From: Paenibacillus sp. 37
Lineage (GTDB): Bacteria; Bacillota; Bacilli; Paenibacillales; Paenibacillaceae
Length of the DNA stretch: 64,000 nucleotides
Assembly (NCBI RefSeq): GCF_008386395.1
Contig: NZ_CP043761.1
Span: 3,162,001-3,226,000 of the forward strand
Reading direction: 5' to 3'
Part shown: piece after piece, positions 37,561 to 47,452 of the stretch
Position numbering within the stretch: position 1 is the first letter of the stretch
Layout of the letters: the number at the start of each line of letters is the position of its first letter
Position numbers and translations under genes: made by a program
Notes under the pieces: model-generated
What the model was told of the DNA's origin: nothing
Seen by the model: only the letters and a program-made list of their open reading frames with translations
Database searches by the model: none

Positions 37561-40500
37561 ATGAGCACATATCAAAATCAATTAATCGCACAATACACGT
37601 TCGAAGATGCCGGTCAGATCGGGAAGGACAGCTCCGGTAAGGGACATGATGGTATAGCCAAAGGTGAGATCCTACCTGTGGTATCCGAGTTGAAAGGAAG
37701 ATCCGCGGTGACTTTCAACGGGGGAGCGAATGGAACTTCTTATCTGCAACTACCCTCGAATCTGCTTCGGGATGTAAGCGATAACACAGGAGTTACGATT
37801 GCCACTTGGGTGTTTCTGGGCAAGGGGTCCAATGTGTGGGAACGCATTTTTGACTTTGGTAAAGGGGAGAAGGGACCGTATTTATTTTTGACACGTCAGC
37901 TTCTGGGTACGTTATATGCCGGAGATAATCTGGTTGTTCATCCAAGTGGGGGAGTTGCAAGCGGTGAATGGATGCATATTGCACTCTCCGTGGCAGGCAG
38001 CCAAGGGGGGACGCTCAGCAGTGCGGGTCCAATTGTATATGTGAATGGGGAGAAGGCCGCAGACGGCTCGATCAGTCAGACATCCAGTGGCAATTATGCC
38101 AAACTGCGCGAATGGTTTGATTCGTTCACTGATCCTGAGAATTATAGCCAGAATTATATTGGACGCTCCCAGTATGCAGCGGATGTGGATTTTGCAGGTT
38201 CGTTATCCGACTTTCGGATCTATGGGGCAGCGCTCACCATGGATGAAGTTATTGAAGTGATGTGTGAATCACTGACAGATGAAGCGATTGTGAAGCTTGC
38301 GGCAGACAAGTATTTGTCCTTCCCCAACCGAATTATCACCAAAGATGTGTCACTGCCCGCACATTTGCTGGGTGATAAAGTGACGGTTCAGTGGAGTTCC
38401 AGTAATCCGGAAGTCCTGTCTGAGAATGGAGAGGTTCAGGCAATTACATCCGCACAAGAGGTTACGCTCCGTGCGCTTCTGAACAGAGGTGATCGTAAGC
38501 TGAGCCACAGCTTTGACGTGTCTGTTGTGCCGGCGCATCTTCCGCCTTATACGGTCACCATCCATGGAGATCAGAAGGTGGCTGACATCAGTGAAGTGAT
38601 GTATGGTTTGTTCTATGAGGATATTAATAACGCGGCAGATGGCGGTATCTATGCGGAGCTTGTCCAGAATCGATCATTTGAATCTTTTACATTTGATACA
38701 TACTCGCATGACTCTGGAGAGTGTGGTTGTTCGACAGGTCGAAATCGTGAGCCTTTGTTTGCCTGGTCAGGCGATACGGATAAAATGCTCGTGCAGCATA
38801 CGGATGGACTAAACGTTCACTTTAACGTGGAAGATCCTGAAGTAAATGCTTATTATGTCACGGTTCAGGATGGGGCAACGATTCGGAATCGTGGATTCTC
38901 AGACTCTAACCAGTATTGTGCCATGTCCATCAAGCAGGGTGAAACATATGACTTTACCGTATGGGCAAAAGCAGAATTGGCAGGAACGATCACTGTTCAA
39001 TTGCAGGATAGAGAAGACACTTCCATCAGTGATTCGGTAACGTTACATGTTGAAGGCGGAAACACATGGAAGAAATACGGCTTGTCACTTACCGGAACGG
39101 AAACTGTACTTGGTCAATTGGCACTTACGTTTGCAGGTGATATCTCTGTCGATATGGTGTCCTTAGTGCCTCAGAATGTATGGGGATCTGATCCGACAGA
39201 AGAAGGGATATCCGCTACAGCACATGCCAACTACACAGGTAATCCGAACTATCGATTGAGAAAAGATCTAATTCAGGCACTCGCAGATCTGCATCCAAAG
39301 TTCCTTCGTTTTCCGGGAGGATGTATCTCGGAAGGGTCCTTCATATGGGACAACGTATATGATTGGAAGGATTCTGTAGGACCAGTTGAGCTGCGCAAAG
39401 AGAATTATAATGTCTGGGGTTACATGATGACGATGGGGCTTGGTTATATGGAGTACTTCCAGTTGGCGGAGGATCTGAATGCTGCTCCGGTTCCAGTGAT
39501 GGCTTGCGGTGTGTTATGTCAGGCACGTTCGGATTATGCTCATCCTGCGGGTGGCGCATTAAGGGATTATTATATCCGCAACTTCACAGACCTGATCGAC
39601 TTTGCGCTAAGTACAGATTTTGAACACAACGAATGGGCGGGGGTACGAAGCCAGATGGGACATCCTGAACCGTTTGATCTTCGTTATCTCGGCGTAGGTA
39701 ATGAGAACTGGGGCACTGAATTTTTTGCCAACTTCGAAGTATTCAAACGTTCGATAGATGACTACATGAAACAGAACTACCCTGATCATGAACTGCACAT
39801 TATCTCGACAGTTGGTGCTCAGGCGGATGATAATGCGTACCAGGAAGGATGGAAATTCCTCAGTGGGAACCTCACCGGGTCAGCTCAAGTGGCTTTTGCC
39901 GATGGTACTGAGGTGATTGAGGAGACGGTAACCTGGTATGAAAATCAGGACAATTATATGGACACCATCGCAGATGAGCACTACTACCGCTCCAATGAAT
40001 ATTTGCTGAATAACGTAGATCGATACAACTATTATGACCGGGCTTATCATGAAGATGGAAGTATCGATTGGAAAGAAACATCCAAAGTGTTTGTTGGAGA
40101 ATATGCTTCCACGGACAAAAACACGCTGGCAGGAGCGGTCGCAGAAGCTGCGATCATGACCGGATTTGAAAATAATGCAGACGTTGTTCGTTTGGCTGCC
40201 TATGCGCCATTGTTCAACAAAGTACTAACGGACGGTACCTATCGCTGGACGCCAGACTGCATCTGGTTTGATGATGAAACAGTATGGTATACACCGAATT
40301 ATTATGTACAGCAGCTTTTTGCAAAATATGTAGGGGATCAGGTGCTTGAAACTTCATTCTCCACCTATAGCAAAGGTAAACCGCTGAGTCTTATTCCGCG
40401 TGGCGGCATCGAAATTGCAACAGGGAATGCAGAGATTGTGGTGAAACGAGTCACAGTCACGTCCAATGTGGATGGCAGTTTGATGTTTGATGAAGATTTC

Positions 40501-41298
40501 AGGGAACGTACAGAGCCTAGTGAGGCATGGATTCCAATTCCTGGATCGGAAGGATATACGTTAAACGCAGGAAGAGGGCTCAGCCTGAGCGCACAAACTA
40601 GTGGATTGAATGGACTGTACCTGCTGAATGACGAATGGACCAACTACAAGGTGCACGTTGAGGCGGAAAGAATTTCAGGTGAGGATGGTTTTTACATCGG
40701 TGTGGGGCTGACGGATATCTCGCCCGAGAACAAGGATGTCATTGAGTACGCAATCAGTTACGGCGGGAATGCAACAGGAGTGAAGGTGTACAAACAAGGG
40801 ATTGAAGGTTATACACTGGGAGACTATTCATCCAGCTCGGCAGCAGGTAACCTGAGAGCGGCCAATTATGAACCACTCGAGAATGGGACCGATTATACAA
40901 TCACGGTTAACTATGGTGGGGATACAGGAAAAAATCTGATTTGTTCCTATACAGACGGACGTAATATCAGCAAGGTTCTGGATTACAAGTTGGAAGCTTA
41001 CAACCGGGAAGTATTCCACTCTGTTACGAAAGATGAACGTCATGTGTATGTGAAACTGGTCAATGCAGATGGTGTAGATAAATCAACCTGGATTTGCCTT
41101 CAGGATCTGAAGGTTGATGCTTCAGCCAGACTGATCACACTTACTGGAGAAGATCATTTGGTACATATTCCAAATGTGAATCAGAAGAATGATGAGAAAG
41201 TGATTCCCCAAGAACAGCAGATAAAATTGAATGGTGAATCAGTGATCGTTGGTTTGTCAGCTCATTCGGTAAATGTTCTTATTATGGATCTTCTGTAA
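37561..41298 (+). CDS. GH51 alpha-L-arabinofuranosidase with LamG and Ig-like modules
   Basis: This 1245-aa enzyme removes terminal arabinofuranose from arabinan or arabinoxylan. An N-terminal LamG domain (about 8-230) and an Ig-like domain (about 235-335) precede a GH51 core. The acid/base Glu lies in GVGNENWG and the nucleophile Glu in VFVGEYAS. A carbohydrate-binding-like insert sits between the first strand (VMYGLFYEDINNAADGG) and the barrel. Near the C-terminus a second concanavalin-like stretch (FDEDFRERTE onward) interrupts the usual beta-sandwich domain, which resumes at HVYVKLVNADG. No signal peptide is seen from the ATG at 37561, which follows GGAGGTAAGAAC, nor upstream, so it seems cytoplasmic despite its binding modules. 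It is divergent from the GH43 arabinanase gene. Confidence 0.92.
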   Translation: MSTYQNQLIAQYTFEDAGQIGKDSSGKGHDGIAKGEILPVVSELKGRSAVTFNGGANGTSYLQLPSNLLRDVSDNTGVTIATWVFLGKGSNVWERIFDFGKGEKGPYLFLTRQLLGTLYAGDNLVVHPSGGVASGEWMHIALSVAGSQGGTLSSAGPIVYVNGEKAADGSISQTSSGNYAKLREWFDSFTDPENYSQNYIGRSQYAADVDFAGSLSDFRIYGAALTMDEVIEVMCESLTDEAIVKLAADKYLSFPNRIITKDVSLPAHLLGDKVTVQWSSSNPEVLSENGEVQAITSAQEVTLRALLNRGDRKLSHSFDVSVVPAHLPPYTVTIHGDQKVADISEVMYGLFYEDINNAADGGIYAELVQNRSFESFTFDTYSHDSGECGCSTGRNREPLFAWSGDTDKMLVQHTDGLNVHFNVEDPEVNAYYVTVQDGATIRNRGFSDSNQYCAMSIKQGETYDFTVWAKAELAGTITVQLQDREDTSISDSVTLHVEGGNTWKKYGLSLTGTETVLGQLALTFAGDISVDMVSLVPQNVWGSDPTEEGISATAHANYTGNPNYRLRKDLIQALADLHPKFLRFPGGCISEGSFIWDNVYDWKDSVGPVELRKENYNVWGYMMTMGLGYMEYFQLAEDLNAAPVPVMACGVLCQARSDYAHPAGGALRDYYIRNFTDLIDFALSTDFEHNEWAGVRSQMGHPEPFDLRYLGVGNENWGTEFFANFEVFKRSIDDYMKQNYPDHELHIISTVGAQADDNAYQEGWKFLSGNLTGSAQVAFADGTEVIEETVTWYENQDNYMDTIADEHYYRSNEYLLNNVDRYNYYDRAYHEDGSIDWKETSKVFVGEYASTDKNTLAGAVAEAAIMTGFENNADVVRLAAYAPLFNKVLTDGTYRWTPDCIWFDDETVWYTPNYYVQQLFAKYVGDQVLETSFSTYSKGKPLSLIPRGGIEIATGNAEIVVKRVTVTSNVDGSLMFDEDFRERTEPSEAWIPIPGSEGYTLNAGRGLSLSAQTSGLNGLYLLNDEWTNYKVHVEAERISGEDGFYIGVGLTDISPENKDVIEYAISYGGNATGVKVYKQGIEGYTLGDYSSSSAAGNLRAANYEPLENGTDYTITVNYGGDTGKNLICSYTDGRNISKVLDYKLEAYNREVFHSVTKDERHVYVKLVNADGVDKSTWICLQDLKVDASARLITLTGEDHLVHIPNVNQKNDEKVIPQEQQIKLNGESVIVGLSAHSVNVLIMDLL

Positions 41299-41316
41299 GC
41301 AAATATATAAATAAAG

Positions 41317-41361
41317 GCCCCCTTAAGCAGACATCTGTTGTTTGCGATAAGGGGGCGTTTT
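41317..41361. terminator. Bidirectional terminator between GH51 and ktrB
   Basis: The perfect 9-bp GC-rich stem GCCCCCTTA/TAAGGGGGC is followed by GTTTT and preceded by AAA, between convergent genes. Confidence 0.85.
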
Positions 41362-41435
41362 GCTATTGAACTTGTTTTGAAATAAAAAGAAATTACTTTT
41401 CCGCAATAAGATTAACATGTCAGTAGTCCGGTATG

Positions 41436-42833
41436 TTAACCAATAAGGACATGGTCCTCTGCATAACCGATTTTGGATGTGCGTTTCTTCTGAGCCAGTG
41501 CAAAAGCCAGAGTTAAGGGTCCCAATCGTCCTGCAAACATCGTAATAGAGACTATAATTTTACCGGTAACACTCAACTCACTTGTCAGACCCATCGAGAG
41601 TCCAGTGGTGCTAAATGCTGAAGTGGCTTCAAACAGAACATCCAGAAAATGATTTTCAAGAATGCCTTCGGATATGGATAGCAGAATGGAGATCCCAAGC
41701 ACAAAGGCGAGAGAACTTAAGACAACAGCGAGTGCACGCATTACTGTTTCTTCTGCAATTTTACGCTCAAAAGCATGAATCTGTCCGCCGCCCCGAAATG
41801 TTTGTATGGTCGCAAGAACAAGGACCACAAAAGTATTGATTTTAATTCCTCCACCTGTTCCGCCGGAAGAAGCCCCAATGAACATTAGGATAATAATGAA
41901 AAATTGGGATGTGGCCAACATACTTCCAATGTCAATGGTATTGAATCCAGAGCTTCGAGGAGCAGTACCCTGAAATAGAGAAGCCCATATACGTTCACTG
42001 TAAGATAAATCAGCAAACGTAGAAGGATTCCAACTCTCGAGTAAAAAAATGGTGATAAATCCAAACAAGTACAGAGAAAAACTACCGATTAACACAATTT
42101 TTGAATGAAGGGAGAGCTTTCTCCATGAACGTTTGCGGAATACATCCACAACCACAATATAACCTAAGCCGCCAATGATAAAGAGCGTAATGACTGTAAG
42201 ATTAACAATCGGGTCACCAACAAATGGAGTAAGGCTATCACTCCAAAGAGAGAAACCCGCATTATTGAAGGCAGAGATGGAATGGAATATGGCGTAATAG
42301 AAAGCTTGTCCCCATCCCAAATCGCTCTGCCAGCGCAATGTAAGAACCACGGTAGCCAGAGCTTCAAAAGCAAAGGCTATAAGTACAATATACATGGATA
42401 ACTTAACCAGACCTTGAGCAGAGGAGGTATTGGTGGCTTGTTGAATAAGAAGCCTCTGTTTCAAACCAATCCGTTTCCCCAGAATAATGGCAACCATTAC
42501 ACCTAGTGTCATGAAACCCAGTCCACCAACCTGAATTAAAATCATGATGATGACCTGTCCGAATGTTGAAAAGACACTCCCTGTATCCAAGACAATCAGC
42601 CCATTTACACATATAGCGGAGGTTGCTGTGAACAAGGCATCAAGTAAACCGATGGAATTCCCGGTACTTGAAGATATCGGCAGTGCAAGCAATATGGCTC
42701 CGATCCAGATGAGAGTGAAGAAGATCATCATGATGAGTTGTGGAGGGCTCATATTATTTTTCAACTTGTTTACAATCGATTCAATGTTTGTCAGAGTCGG
42801 AGTTCCCATCACGCGTTTATCTCTTTGGCTCAT
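41436..42833 (-). CDS. ktrB: Potassium uptake membrane subunit KtrB
   Basis: This is a Trk/Ktr-type potassium translocating subunit of 465 aa with four repeated M1-P-M2 units. The selectivity-filter-like loops with conserved Gly can be seen: SAICVNGL, SAFNNAGFS, APRSSGFNT and SAFSTTGLS. The third unit's transmembrane gate is rich in Gly (GASSGGTGGGIK), as in KtrB. It works with the cytosolic ring subunit KtrA, probably using sodium. The start at 42833, after GGAGAG, overlaps the end of ktrA by 17 bases, showing an operon. Confidence 0.95.
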   Translation of the reverse strand: MSQRDKRVMGTPTLTNIESIVNKLKNNMSPPQLIMMIFFTLIWIGAILLALPISSSTGNSIGLLDALFTATSAICVNGLIVLDTGSVFSTFGQVIIMILIQVGGLGFMTLGVMVAIILGKRIGLKQRLLIQQATNTSSAQGLVKLSMYIVLIAFAFEALATVVLTLRWQSDLGWGQAFYYAIFHSISAFNNAGFSLWSDSLTPFVGDPIVNLTVITLFIIGGLGYIVVVDVFRKRSWRKLSLHSKIVLIGSFSLYLFGFITIFLLESWNPSTFADLSYSERIWASLFQGTAPRSSGFNTIDIGSMLATSQFFIIILMFIGASSGGTGGGIKINTFVVLVLATIQTFRGGGQIHAFERKIAEETVMRALAVVLSSLAFVLGISILLSISEGILENHFLDVLFEATSAFSTTGLSMGLTSELSVTGKIIVSITMFAGRLGPLTLAFALAQKKRTSKIGYAEDHVLIG

Positions 42834-43482
42834 AATCGCTCTCCAGATTTCGAATGTCATCGTTACTACCTATTAACAAGAGCATATCTCCCGCACGGAC
42901 TGTGTCTTCCGCCATGGGTGAGATATTTAGGTTATTCCCTGTTTTGATGGCGATAACCGTACATCCATATTCAGCCCGAATATTGAGTTCTAGCAAAGTC
43001 TTCTGATTCATACTTAAGGGAGCTTTGATCTCGACCAGATTATAATCTGAAGACAATTCAATGGAATCAATAATGTTGTCTGAGCTAAGCTGATTTCCCA
43101 GCCTTGTGGCCATGTCACGTTCAGGATAAACGATCTGGTCCGCACCAATCTTGCTAAGCACACTGCCATGGTTATCATTTTTTGCTTTGGCTGTTACTTT
43201 GGGCACATTAAGTTCTTTCAATAACAAAGTGGTTAGTATACTTGCTTGCAGATCTTCGCCGATCGCGACAATAGCGTGTGAAAAGTTGCTTGCCCCAAGC
43301 TCCATAAGGACTGATTTGTCAGTGCAATCTGCTTGCACCGCATGGGTTGCCACCGTTGAAATCTCCTGAACAAGAGTTTCGCTTTTGTCTACAGCGAGCA
43401 CTTCATGCCCATTTTTAATGAGTGTGTGTGTCAAGCTTGAACCGAATCGTCCAAGACCAAGTACCATAAATTGTTTTTTCAT
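42817..43482 (-). CDS. ktrA: Potassium uptake regulatory subunit KtrA
   Basis: This 221-aa cytosolic RCK protein forms an octameric ring under KtrB and gates it by binding ATP/ADP and, at the C-terminus, c-di-AMP. The N-terminal Rossmann motif GLGRFGSSL is present, followed by an acidic residue in VDKSE, and the C-terminal RCK_C domain starts near 140. The start at 43482 is chosen since GAGGGATATT precedes it; the size equals B. subtilis KtrA. I see no c-di-AMP riboswitch (ydaO motif) in the upstream gap, though B. subtilis ktrAB has one. Confidence 0.95.
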   Translation of the reverse strand: MKKQFMVLGLGRFGSSLTHTLIKNGHEVLAVDKSETLVQEISTVATHAVQADCTDKSVLMELGASNFSHAIVAIGEDLQASILTTLLLKELNVPKVTAKAKNDNHGSVLSKIGADQIVYPERDMATRLGNQLSSDNIIDSIELSSDYNLVEIKAPLSMNQKTLLELNIRAEYGCTVIAIKTGNNLNISPMAEDTVRAGDMLLLIGSNDDIRNLESDYEPKR

Positions 43483-43792
43483 AATATCCCTCATTGTAAT
43501 CAAAATAAATAACAGTTTCCTCTACACCCTAATGGTAAATATTACATTACGTACACTGGAATGTAAGGTTTCATATCGTAGTTAGCAAATCCTGTCCGTC
43601 ATGTCTATGTCTAAGCATATCTCAAAAGAGTTCATTCTAATGGCTTAAGAATAGAATTGCAACTGATTCGATTCTTTTTGGTATGGCGGTTGAACTGTGC
43701 AAAGGGTCAACAAAAGATACCCAAAGTAAATAGCCTACACTATTGCGGTGATCTGGCTGCTCCTATAATAAACGTTGAAGGAGGAGTCAGCT
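43483..43792. other. Divergent intergenic region between ktrA and the sugar ABC operon
   Basis: There is no gene here. A -10-like TATAAT (43764-43769) lies 23 bases before the first permease start but has no good -35 partner. No cre-like site or riboswitch is evident. Confidence 0.4.
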
Positions 43793-44698
43793 ATGCGTTC
43801 CAACTACAAACAATTTATCCGAAACGTTCCGCTTCATCTTATGATTTTACCCGGACTGCTGATTATTATTGTATTCGGTTACATTCCGATGGCGGGGCTC
43901 TCTATTGCCTTTCAGAATTTCTCTCCCATTGCCGGATTCAAAAACATGAACTGGGTGGGGTGGGATAATTTCAGGTATCTGTTCGATCTGCCCGGTTTCT
44001 CGCAAGTTGTATGGAATACGGTGTTTATATCAACGATGAAAATTGTGTCCGGCTTGGTCATTCCGGTACTTGTAGCCTTATTACTCAACGAGGTTCGCAA
44101 GACAGGTTTCAAAAGAACGATTCAGACTGTAATTTATATGCCTCACTTTTTCTCTTGGGTTATTCTGGCGGGAATCATCGTGGATGTGTTATCTCCCAGC
44201 ACGGGGATCGTTAATATGTTGCTCAAAGCCCTCGGAATTGACCCAATTCAATTCCTGGCCAGTAACGAGTGGTTTCCATACATACTTGTCATTACAGACC
44301 AATGGAAAGAATTCGGATTTGGTACGATTATCTATCTGGCTGCCCTCACGAATATTGATAAGTCACTCTACGAAGCTTCTGTTATGGATGGAGCGGGAAG
44401 ATGGAAGCAGACATGGCATATCACACTGCCAGGCATTCGCCCGATCGTGATTTTGATGGTAACGCTTAGTCTGGGTAACGTACTTAACGGTGGCTTTGAC
44501 CAAGTGTTCAACCTCTATAATCCATTGGTATATGAATCAGGAGATATTCTGGATACGATGATCTACCGGATTGGATTGCAGGATGCACAGTATTCCGTAT
44601 CAACAGCTTTGGGTCTGATCAAATCTGTTGTTTCCTTCATTTTTATCGGACTTGGTTATTTCTTGGCCTATCGGTTCGCGAATTATCGGATATTCTAG
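43793..44698 (+). CDS. Sugar ABC transporter permease, LplB family
   Basis: This is a 301-aa inner-membrane permease with six hydrophobic segments, the first starting at LMILPGLLIIIVFGYIPMAG. The EAA loop, which binds the ATPase, reads YEASVMDGAGRWKQTWHITLPGI near residue 200. It belongs to the LplB/YteP group that imports complex oligosaccharides. GAAGGAGGAG precedes the ATG at 43793; the ATG six codons upstream lies in front of it. It forms an operon with the second permease and, beyond a terminator-like hairpin, a two-component system and a binding protein. No ATPase gene is present. Confidence 0.93.
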   Translation: MRSNYKQFIRNVPLHLMILPGLLIIIVFGYIPMAGLSIAFQNFSPIAGFKNMNWVGWDNFRYLFDLPGFSQVVWNTVFISTMKIVSGLVIPVLVALLLNEVRKTGFKRTIQTVIYMPHFFSWVILAGIIVDVLSPSTGIVNMLLKALGIDPIQFLASNEWFPYILVITDQWKEFGFGTIIYLAALTNIDKSLYEASVMDGAGRWKQTWHITLPGIRPIVILMVTLSLGNVLNGGFDQVFNLYNPLVYESGDILDTMIYRIGLQDAQYSVSTALGLIKSVVSFIFIGLGYFLAYRFANYRIF

Positions 44699-44713
44699 AA
44701 AGGAGGCAGAGTC

Positions 44714-45604
44714 ATGCACCACGCTTCAAGAGCCTATCGGTGGTTCCTAGGGTTTAACTACGTCATCCTGACGATTCTTGCCTTGTTATGCTTGTTCCCG
44801 ATTGTGAATATATTAGCGATTTCATTTAGTTCAAGTGATGCGGTCAAAGCGGGAAGTGTCACATTCTGGCCTGTGGATTTTACATTGTCCTCCTATCAAT
44901 ACATTCTGGAAAATCAGCAGTTCCTGAACTCATTTGGCACGAGCCTTCTCCGTGTAGTACTGGGGGTTACGACCAACTTGGTATTCACCATTCTGGTGGC
45001 TTATCCACTCTCTAAAGAGGCTACGAAATTCCGTTCAAGAACGTTCTATGCCTGGATCTTCGTATTCACCATGTTATTCAGTGGGGGATTGATCCCGGGT
45101 TACCTGGTGGTTAAGGAAGCGGGCTTGTTGGATTCCATCTGGGCCCTGATTCTGCCAGGTGCTGTTCCGATCTTTAATGTACTTCTAATGCTTAATTTCT
45201 TCCGGGGATTGCCGAAGGAACTTGAAGAGGCCTCCTGGATGGATGGGGCAGGACATTTCCGCACGCTATGCAGCATCTATCTTCCTATTTCACTTCCCAG
45301 TATTGCGACCATTACGCTGTTCGCCATGGTAGGACACTGGAACGCCTGGTTTGATGGCATGATCTACATGAAGAGTCCGGAAGGTTATCCGCTTGCTACC
45401 TATCTTCAGTCCATGTTGCAGCAGGTGACGATGATTCAGAGCGAGATGATGACGCTGGAAGATGCAACGCTCTTAAGTCAGGTATCGGATAGAACCACCC
45501 AAGCTTCCCAGATCTTTTTGTCCGTTATTCCCATCCTGCTTGTGTATCCGTTCCTGCAACGGTATTTCGTTCATGGTCTTGTCGTCGGAAGTGTAAAGGG
45601 ATAA
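44714..45604 (+). CDS. Sugar ABC transporter permease, YtcP/LplC family
   Basis: This second permease of the importer has 296 aa and six hydrophobic segments. Its EAA loop reads LEEASWMDGAGHFRTLCSIYLPI. The LplC-type ending QRYFVHGLVVGSVKG is typical. AAAGGAGGC precedes the ATG 15 bases after the first permease ends, so the two are co-translated. The pair would form the channel used with the lipoprotein at 49252. Confidence 0.93.
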   Translation: MHHASRAYRWFLGFNYVILTILALLCLFPIVNILAISFSSSDAVKAGSVTFWPVDFTLSSYQYILENQQFLNSFGTSLLRVVLGVTTNLVFTILVAYPLSKEATKFRSRTFYAWIFVFTMLFSGGLIPGYLVVKEAGLLDSIWALILPGAVPIFNVLLMLNFFRGLPKELEEASWMDGAGHFRTLCSIYLPISLPSIATITLFAMVGHWNAWFDGMIYMKSPEGYPLATYLQSMLQQVTMIQSEMMTLEDATLLSQVSDRTTQASQIFLSVIPILLVYPFLQRYFVHGLVVGSVKG

Positions 45605-45632
45605 GATCGATAGGAGGAAAACCGATCGATGG

Positions 45633-45659
45633 AAGGAGCCGATTTCTGGCTCCTTTTTT
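45633..45659 (+). terminator. Intra-operon terminator before the sensor kinase
   Basis: The perfect 8-bp stem AAGGAGCC/GGCTCCTT has a 7-nt loop and a T run. It lies between permease and kinase genes that otherwise look like one operon, so it may reduce read-through to the regulatory genes. Confidence 0.75.
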
Positions 45660-45699
45660 GCTATTGATGAGAGAGCGTGAGGAAAGGAGGAGGGAAACT

Positions 45700-47448
45700 T
45701 TGCGATTCATCCGGGGGAGATGGAGAGAGTCATCCATTGTTGTCAAACTGATGATTGCTTTTGTACTGGTCATTCTGCCCTTGTATGGGATAAGCATTAT
45801 GATTACGCAAGTCAGCTCCAAACAAATGCAAACGGAGGTGGAGAAGGCACATGAGTCCAAATTGTACTTCTACCATAATCATCTGCAATTCGAATTGGAG
45901 CGAATGAGTGCACTGGTGACCGAATTTTCATTTGATGAAACCATGTCCACACTAAGTACACGAGCCGCAATTATGAGCAGGTATGAAGTCACGTCCAGTC
46001 TGAACAACATTCACAATAAGTTGGGTCAGATCATGGTGACGAGTCCTTATATTAGTGATGTTGTGTATTACGTTCCCGCTCTGCATAAACGGGTCAGTGC
46101 GGCGGACGGAATTCGGGATGTAGAGGATACCGAGTGGAAGAATCTGCTCGCGACGATGGGGAATCTGAATGGCGAATTATCGCATTCCAATAACGATCTC
46201 TATTTCCTGAAAAGTAATCCATATAACATGAACCATGAGGAACCACCCAATTTCATATTAGGAATACGCTTGTCTGCTGAAGAACTGAAACATCGTTTGC
46301 AGCAGCTATCGGAAACGGGAGAAAGTGAGATTACACTGAGTTTTGGTGAACAGCAACATGTAGTGATTTCTTCTTCCGAGCAGCCAGCACCTGTAAAACC
46401 GATCCAAACAGTTTCGCCGGAACCGTCTGAGTCCATGCAAGTTACAAAGTTCCAATCTGATCCATATCTCTATTATTCGTTGCATGATAAGGATCACTCG
46501 TTCACCCTGACAGCTACTATACCGCAGGATGTGCTGAGTGCGCCGCTGAAACAATACAACGTATGGTTATGGATGGTGACCTTCATGTCAGTTGTAATTA
46601 TTATTGTCTTCTCGTTTTCGATCTACAGATCGATTCACCAACCGTTAGCGTTGCTCATCCGAGGATTCAGAATGGCTGAACAGGGCCAGACAAGTGTACA
46701 TATTCCTTCATCCAGAAGGGATGAATTCGGCTATTTGTACTCCCGATTCAACCATATGATAGAACGCCTACATATTTTGATCGATGAGAATTATGTTGCA
46801 CGCATTCGAACAAGTGAGGCGGAACTCAAACATCTGCAATCCCAGATTCAACCTCACTTTTTATACAACAGTCTGTTCAGCATCAAGCAAATGGCTGAGG
46901 TGGAGAATGTGGAGCTCATTCAGGAATTCACCGACTACTTGGGTCAATATTTCAGGTATATGTCTCGGGATTCTCATACGGAGGTATCGTTGGGGGCTGA
47001 GATTGACCATGCGCTGGTCTATGCATCGATTCAAAAAATTCGGTTTGGTTCGAGGATTCAATTGGAATTGGAGGATCTGGACGCAAGATACAGAGACATT
47101 TCCGTTCCCAGAGTTATGATTCAGCCGATCGTAGAGAATGTGTTTGAGCACGCACTAGCCAAACGCAGCGAAGGAGGTATCCTACAGATCTCGTACCAAA
47201 AGGGGCTGGACAATCTATCCATTCGCATTGAGGATGATGGGGATCAGTTAAGCGATGAAACATTGATTTATCTGCAATCTGCATTTGAGGAAACAGAGCG
47301 GAAACATGGAAACGAAGAGATAACCGGGCTCATCAATGTGAGTCAGCGATTACGAATCAAATTCGGGGCTGGTTATGGTCTTACAGCGCAGCGAAGTGAG
47401 CTTGGTGGGTTGTGCATTATAGTGAAGATTCCATGGGAGGGGGAGTAA
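45700..47448 (+). CDS. YesM-type sensor histidine kinase
   Basis: This is a 582-aa membrane kinase. Transmembrane segment 1 (about 15-35) and segment 2 (about 285-310) enclose a 250-residue extracellular sensor. A HAMP domain follows (FRMAEQGQTSVHIPSSRRDEFG), then a His_kinase domain with the phospho-accepting His in QSQIQPHFLYNSL and an ATP-binding region with PRVMIQPIVENVFEHA. It belongs to the YesM/LytS-like group that pairs with YesN-type AraC response regulators to sense sugars. The start is a TTG at 45700 after AAAGGAGGAGGG; an earlier in-frame TTG lies upstream of this site. Confidence 0.9.
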   Translation: MRFIRGRWRESSIVVKLMIAFVLVILPLYGISIMITQVSSKQMQTEVEKAHESKLYFYHNHLQFELERMSALVTEFSFDETMSTLSTRAAIMSRYEVTSSLNNIHNKLGQIMVTSPYISDVVYYVPALHKRVSAADGIRDVEDTEWKNLLATMGNLNGELSHSNNDLYFLKSNPYNMNHEEPPNFILGIRLSAEELKHRLQQLSETGESEITLSFGEQQHVVISSSEQPAPVKPIQTVSPEPSESMQVTKFQSDPYLYYSLHDKDHSFTLTATIPQDVLSAPLKQYNVWLWMVTFMSVVIIIVFSFSIYRSIHQPLALLIRGFRMAEQGQTSVHIPSSRRDEFGYLYSRFNHMIERLHILIDENYVARIRTSEAELKHLQSQIQPHFLYNSLFSIKQMAEVENVELIQEFTDYLGQYFRYMSRDSHTEVSLGAEIDHALVYASIQKIRFGSRIQLELEDLDARYRDISVPRVMIQPIVENVFEHALAKRSEGGILQISYQKGLDNLSIRIEDDGDQLSDETLIYLQSAFEETERKHGNEEITGLINVSQRLRIKFGAGYGLTAQRSELGGLCIIVKIPWEGE

Positions 47449-47452
47449 TGTC

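Noticed and set aside
43483..43792. A c-di-AMP riboswitch upstream of ktrA
   Set aside because: I looked for it because B. subtilis ktrAB carries one, but found no matching conserved blocks here.
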